Assembly: GCF_003581645.1 (NCBI RefSeq)
Contig: NZ_QXFK01000018.1
Coordinates: 356,501-420,500, forward strand
DNA: 64,000 nt
From: Pelagerythrobacter aerophilus
Lineage (GTDB): Bacteria > Pseudomonadota > Alphaproteobacteria > Sphingomonadales > Sphingomonadaceae
Direction: 5' to 3'
The notes beneath the pieces were generated by a model that did not search any database, was not told the origin of the DNA, and worked only from the letters and a program-made list of their open reading frames with translations. This document shows positions 62,953 through 64,000 of the stretch, piece after piece. Position numbers and translations under genes: made by a program. Every line of letters begins with the position of its first letter. Within the stretch, counting starts at the first letter, position 1.

Positions 62953-64000
62953 GAGTGATCGTTCTGGGCGCCGGCGTGGTCGGCGTGACCTCGGCCTATT
63001 ACCTGGCCGAAGCCGGGCATGAAGTCGTGCTGCTCGACCGCCAGTCGGGGCCCGCGCTGGAGACCAGCTTCGCCAATGCGGGCGAAATCTCGCCCGGCTA
63101 CGCCTCCCCCTGGGCGGCGCCCGGCATTCCGCTGAAGGCACTACGGTGGCTGCTCATGAAGCATGCCCCGCTGATCCTGCAGCCGCAGCTCGACATGGCG
63201 ATGCTGCGCTGGATCCTGGCGATGTTGCGCAACTGCACCGCGGCGCGCTACGCGCTCAACAAGAGCCGCATGGTCCGCCTCGCGGAGTTCAGCCGGGACG
63301 AGCTGATCGCGCTGCGCGGCAAGCTCGGGCTTCAGTACGATCAGCGATCGCTCGGTACGCTTCAACTCTTCCGCACGCAGAAGCAGCTCGACGCGAGCGC
63401 GAGCGATATTGCCGTGCTGGAGCAGTACGGCGTTGCCTACGAGCTGCTCGACCGCGACGGCTGCGTCGGCGCCGAACCGGGCCTCGGCGCCTCGCGCGAT
63501 CGCTTCATGGGCGGCCTGCGCCTGCCAGGGGACGAGACCGGCGACTGCCACGTGTTCACGCGCCTGCTCGCGGAGCGGCTGCCGGGCATGGGCGTGGACA
63601 TGCAGTACGGCACGACGATCGAGGCTCTGGAGCGGGACGGCGATCGCGTCAGGGGTGTCCGCACCGACCGCGGCCTCGTGCGCGGCGATGCCTATGTCGT
63701 CGCGCTCGCCAGCCATTCGCCCGGGCTGCTGCACCCGCTCGGGCTTCGCCTGCCGGTCTATCCGGTGAAGGGCTATTCGATCACGTTGCCGGTGGCCGAC
63801 CCGGCCCGCGCGCCGGTCTCGACCCTGCTCGACGAGAGCTACAAGATCGCGATCACCCGGCTTGGCGATCGCATCCGGGTCGGCGGAATGGCCGAGCTTG
63901 CCGGCTTCGACCGCACTCTGCGCCCGCGGCGCGAGGCGACGTTGCGCCATTCCATAAACGATCTCTTCCCCGGCGCCGCGGCGAACCATGAGCCGCCCAA
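62949..64000 (+). CDS. dadA: D-amino-acid dehydrogenase, N-terminal part (cut by window edge)
   Basis: The first 350 residues of an FAD-dependent D-amino-acid dehydrogenase run off the right edge. The FAD motif is [21 protein letters not shown] near the N-terminus. [20 protein letters not shown] and the substrate-site segment [11 protein letters not shown] follow the DadA pattern. It oxidises D-alanine (and other D-amino acids) to 2-oxo acids and passes electrons to the quinone pool. It completes a divergent dadR-dadXA locus. Confidence 0.9.
   Translation, partial: MRVIVLGAGVVGVTSAYYLAEAGHEVVLLDRQSGPALETSFANAGEISPGYASPWAAPGIPLKALRWLLMKHAPLILQPQLDMAMLRWILAMLRNCTAARYALNKSRMVRLAEFSRDELIALRGKLGLQYDQRSLGTLQLFRTQKQLDASASDIAVLEQYGVAYELLDRDGCVGAEPGLGASRDRFMGGLRLPGDETGDCHVFTRLLAERLPGMGVDMQYGTTIEALERDGDRVRGVRTDRGLVRGDAYVVALASHSPGLLHPLGLRLPVYPVKGYSITLPVADPARAPVSTLLDESYKIAITRLGDRIRVGGMAELAGFDRTLRPRREATLRHSINDLFPGAAANHEPP

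Overview
The window is GC-rich, densely packed bacterial DNA. Its gene content (three TonB-dependent receptors plus a partial tonB, hflKC-degP, metX-metW, an Mrp-type Fe-S carrier, a DUF1674/SdhAF4 protein, Tat-exported hydrolases and a divergent dctBD/dctA locus) points to an alphaproteobacterium of the Sphingomonadales, probably Erythrobacteraceae. That placement is inferred from gene content and protein style; no rRNA is present. Genes are tightly packed, with many 4-nt ATGA start/stop overlaps, and no stretch above 300 bases lacks a gene. No insertion sequence, integrase or CRISPR array was seen.

Layout. 1-3.1 kb: a tonB-like gene cut by the left edge and a TonB-dependent receptor. 3.3-8.5 kb: a 2OG-Fe(II) oxygenase with a concentrative nucleoside transporter, a YhhQ-type transporter, and an Lrp regulator divergent from an amino-acid dehydrogenase and a small ACT-like protein. 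8.5-20.8 kb: a cluster built around DgcN and DgcA, the two enzymes of the N-acetylation/epimerisation route for D-glutamate. It also has a TonB receptor, two M19 dipeptidases, two S12 serine hydrolases, a YkvI-like transporter and an XRE-cupin regulator. Two promoters in this cluster share an almost identical -35/spacer element, which suggests one regulon for scavenging D-amino-acid (peptidoglycan-type) peptides.

20.8-29.7 kb: a dctB-dctD two-component system divergent from dctA. dctA is followed in the same transcription unit by a Tat-exported esterase and a very large TonB receptor. The control region has a DctD-like palindrome and a GG-N10-GC sigma-54 promoter. This block lies between an intact tRNA-Lys and a tRNA 3'-end remnant in the same orientation, which resembles a tRNA-associated island.

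29.7-48.6 kb: mostly housekeeping genes. These are folK, aguB, a secreted methyltransferase, msrA, a CatB-type acetyltransferase, rsmB, sdhAF4, a P450 with a palindromic operator, hemH, an orphan molybdenum hydroxylase large subunit, mrp, hflK-hflC-degP, PBP1A, a GST-like protein and two small secreted proteins. 48.6-53.2 kb: a succinate-semialdehyde dehydrogenase and a glutathione-dependent formaldehyde pathway (frmA, VOC protein, ProX-like deacylase, S-formylglutathione hydrolase). 53.2-60 kb: metW-metX, hisC-tyrA, plsC, ydcF and ftsX-ftsE. 60-64 kb: a zinc-ribbon membrane protein, tRNA-Leu, and an Lrp regulator divergent from alanine racemase and D-amino-acid dehydrogenase (cut by the right edge), a second D-amino-acid catabolic locus.
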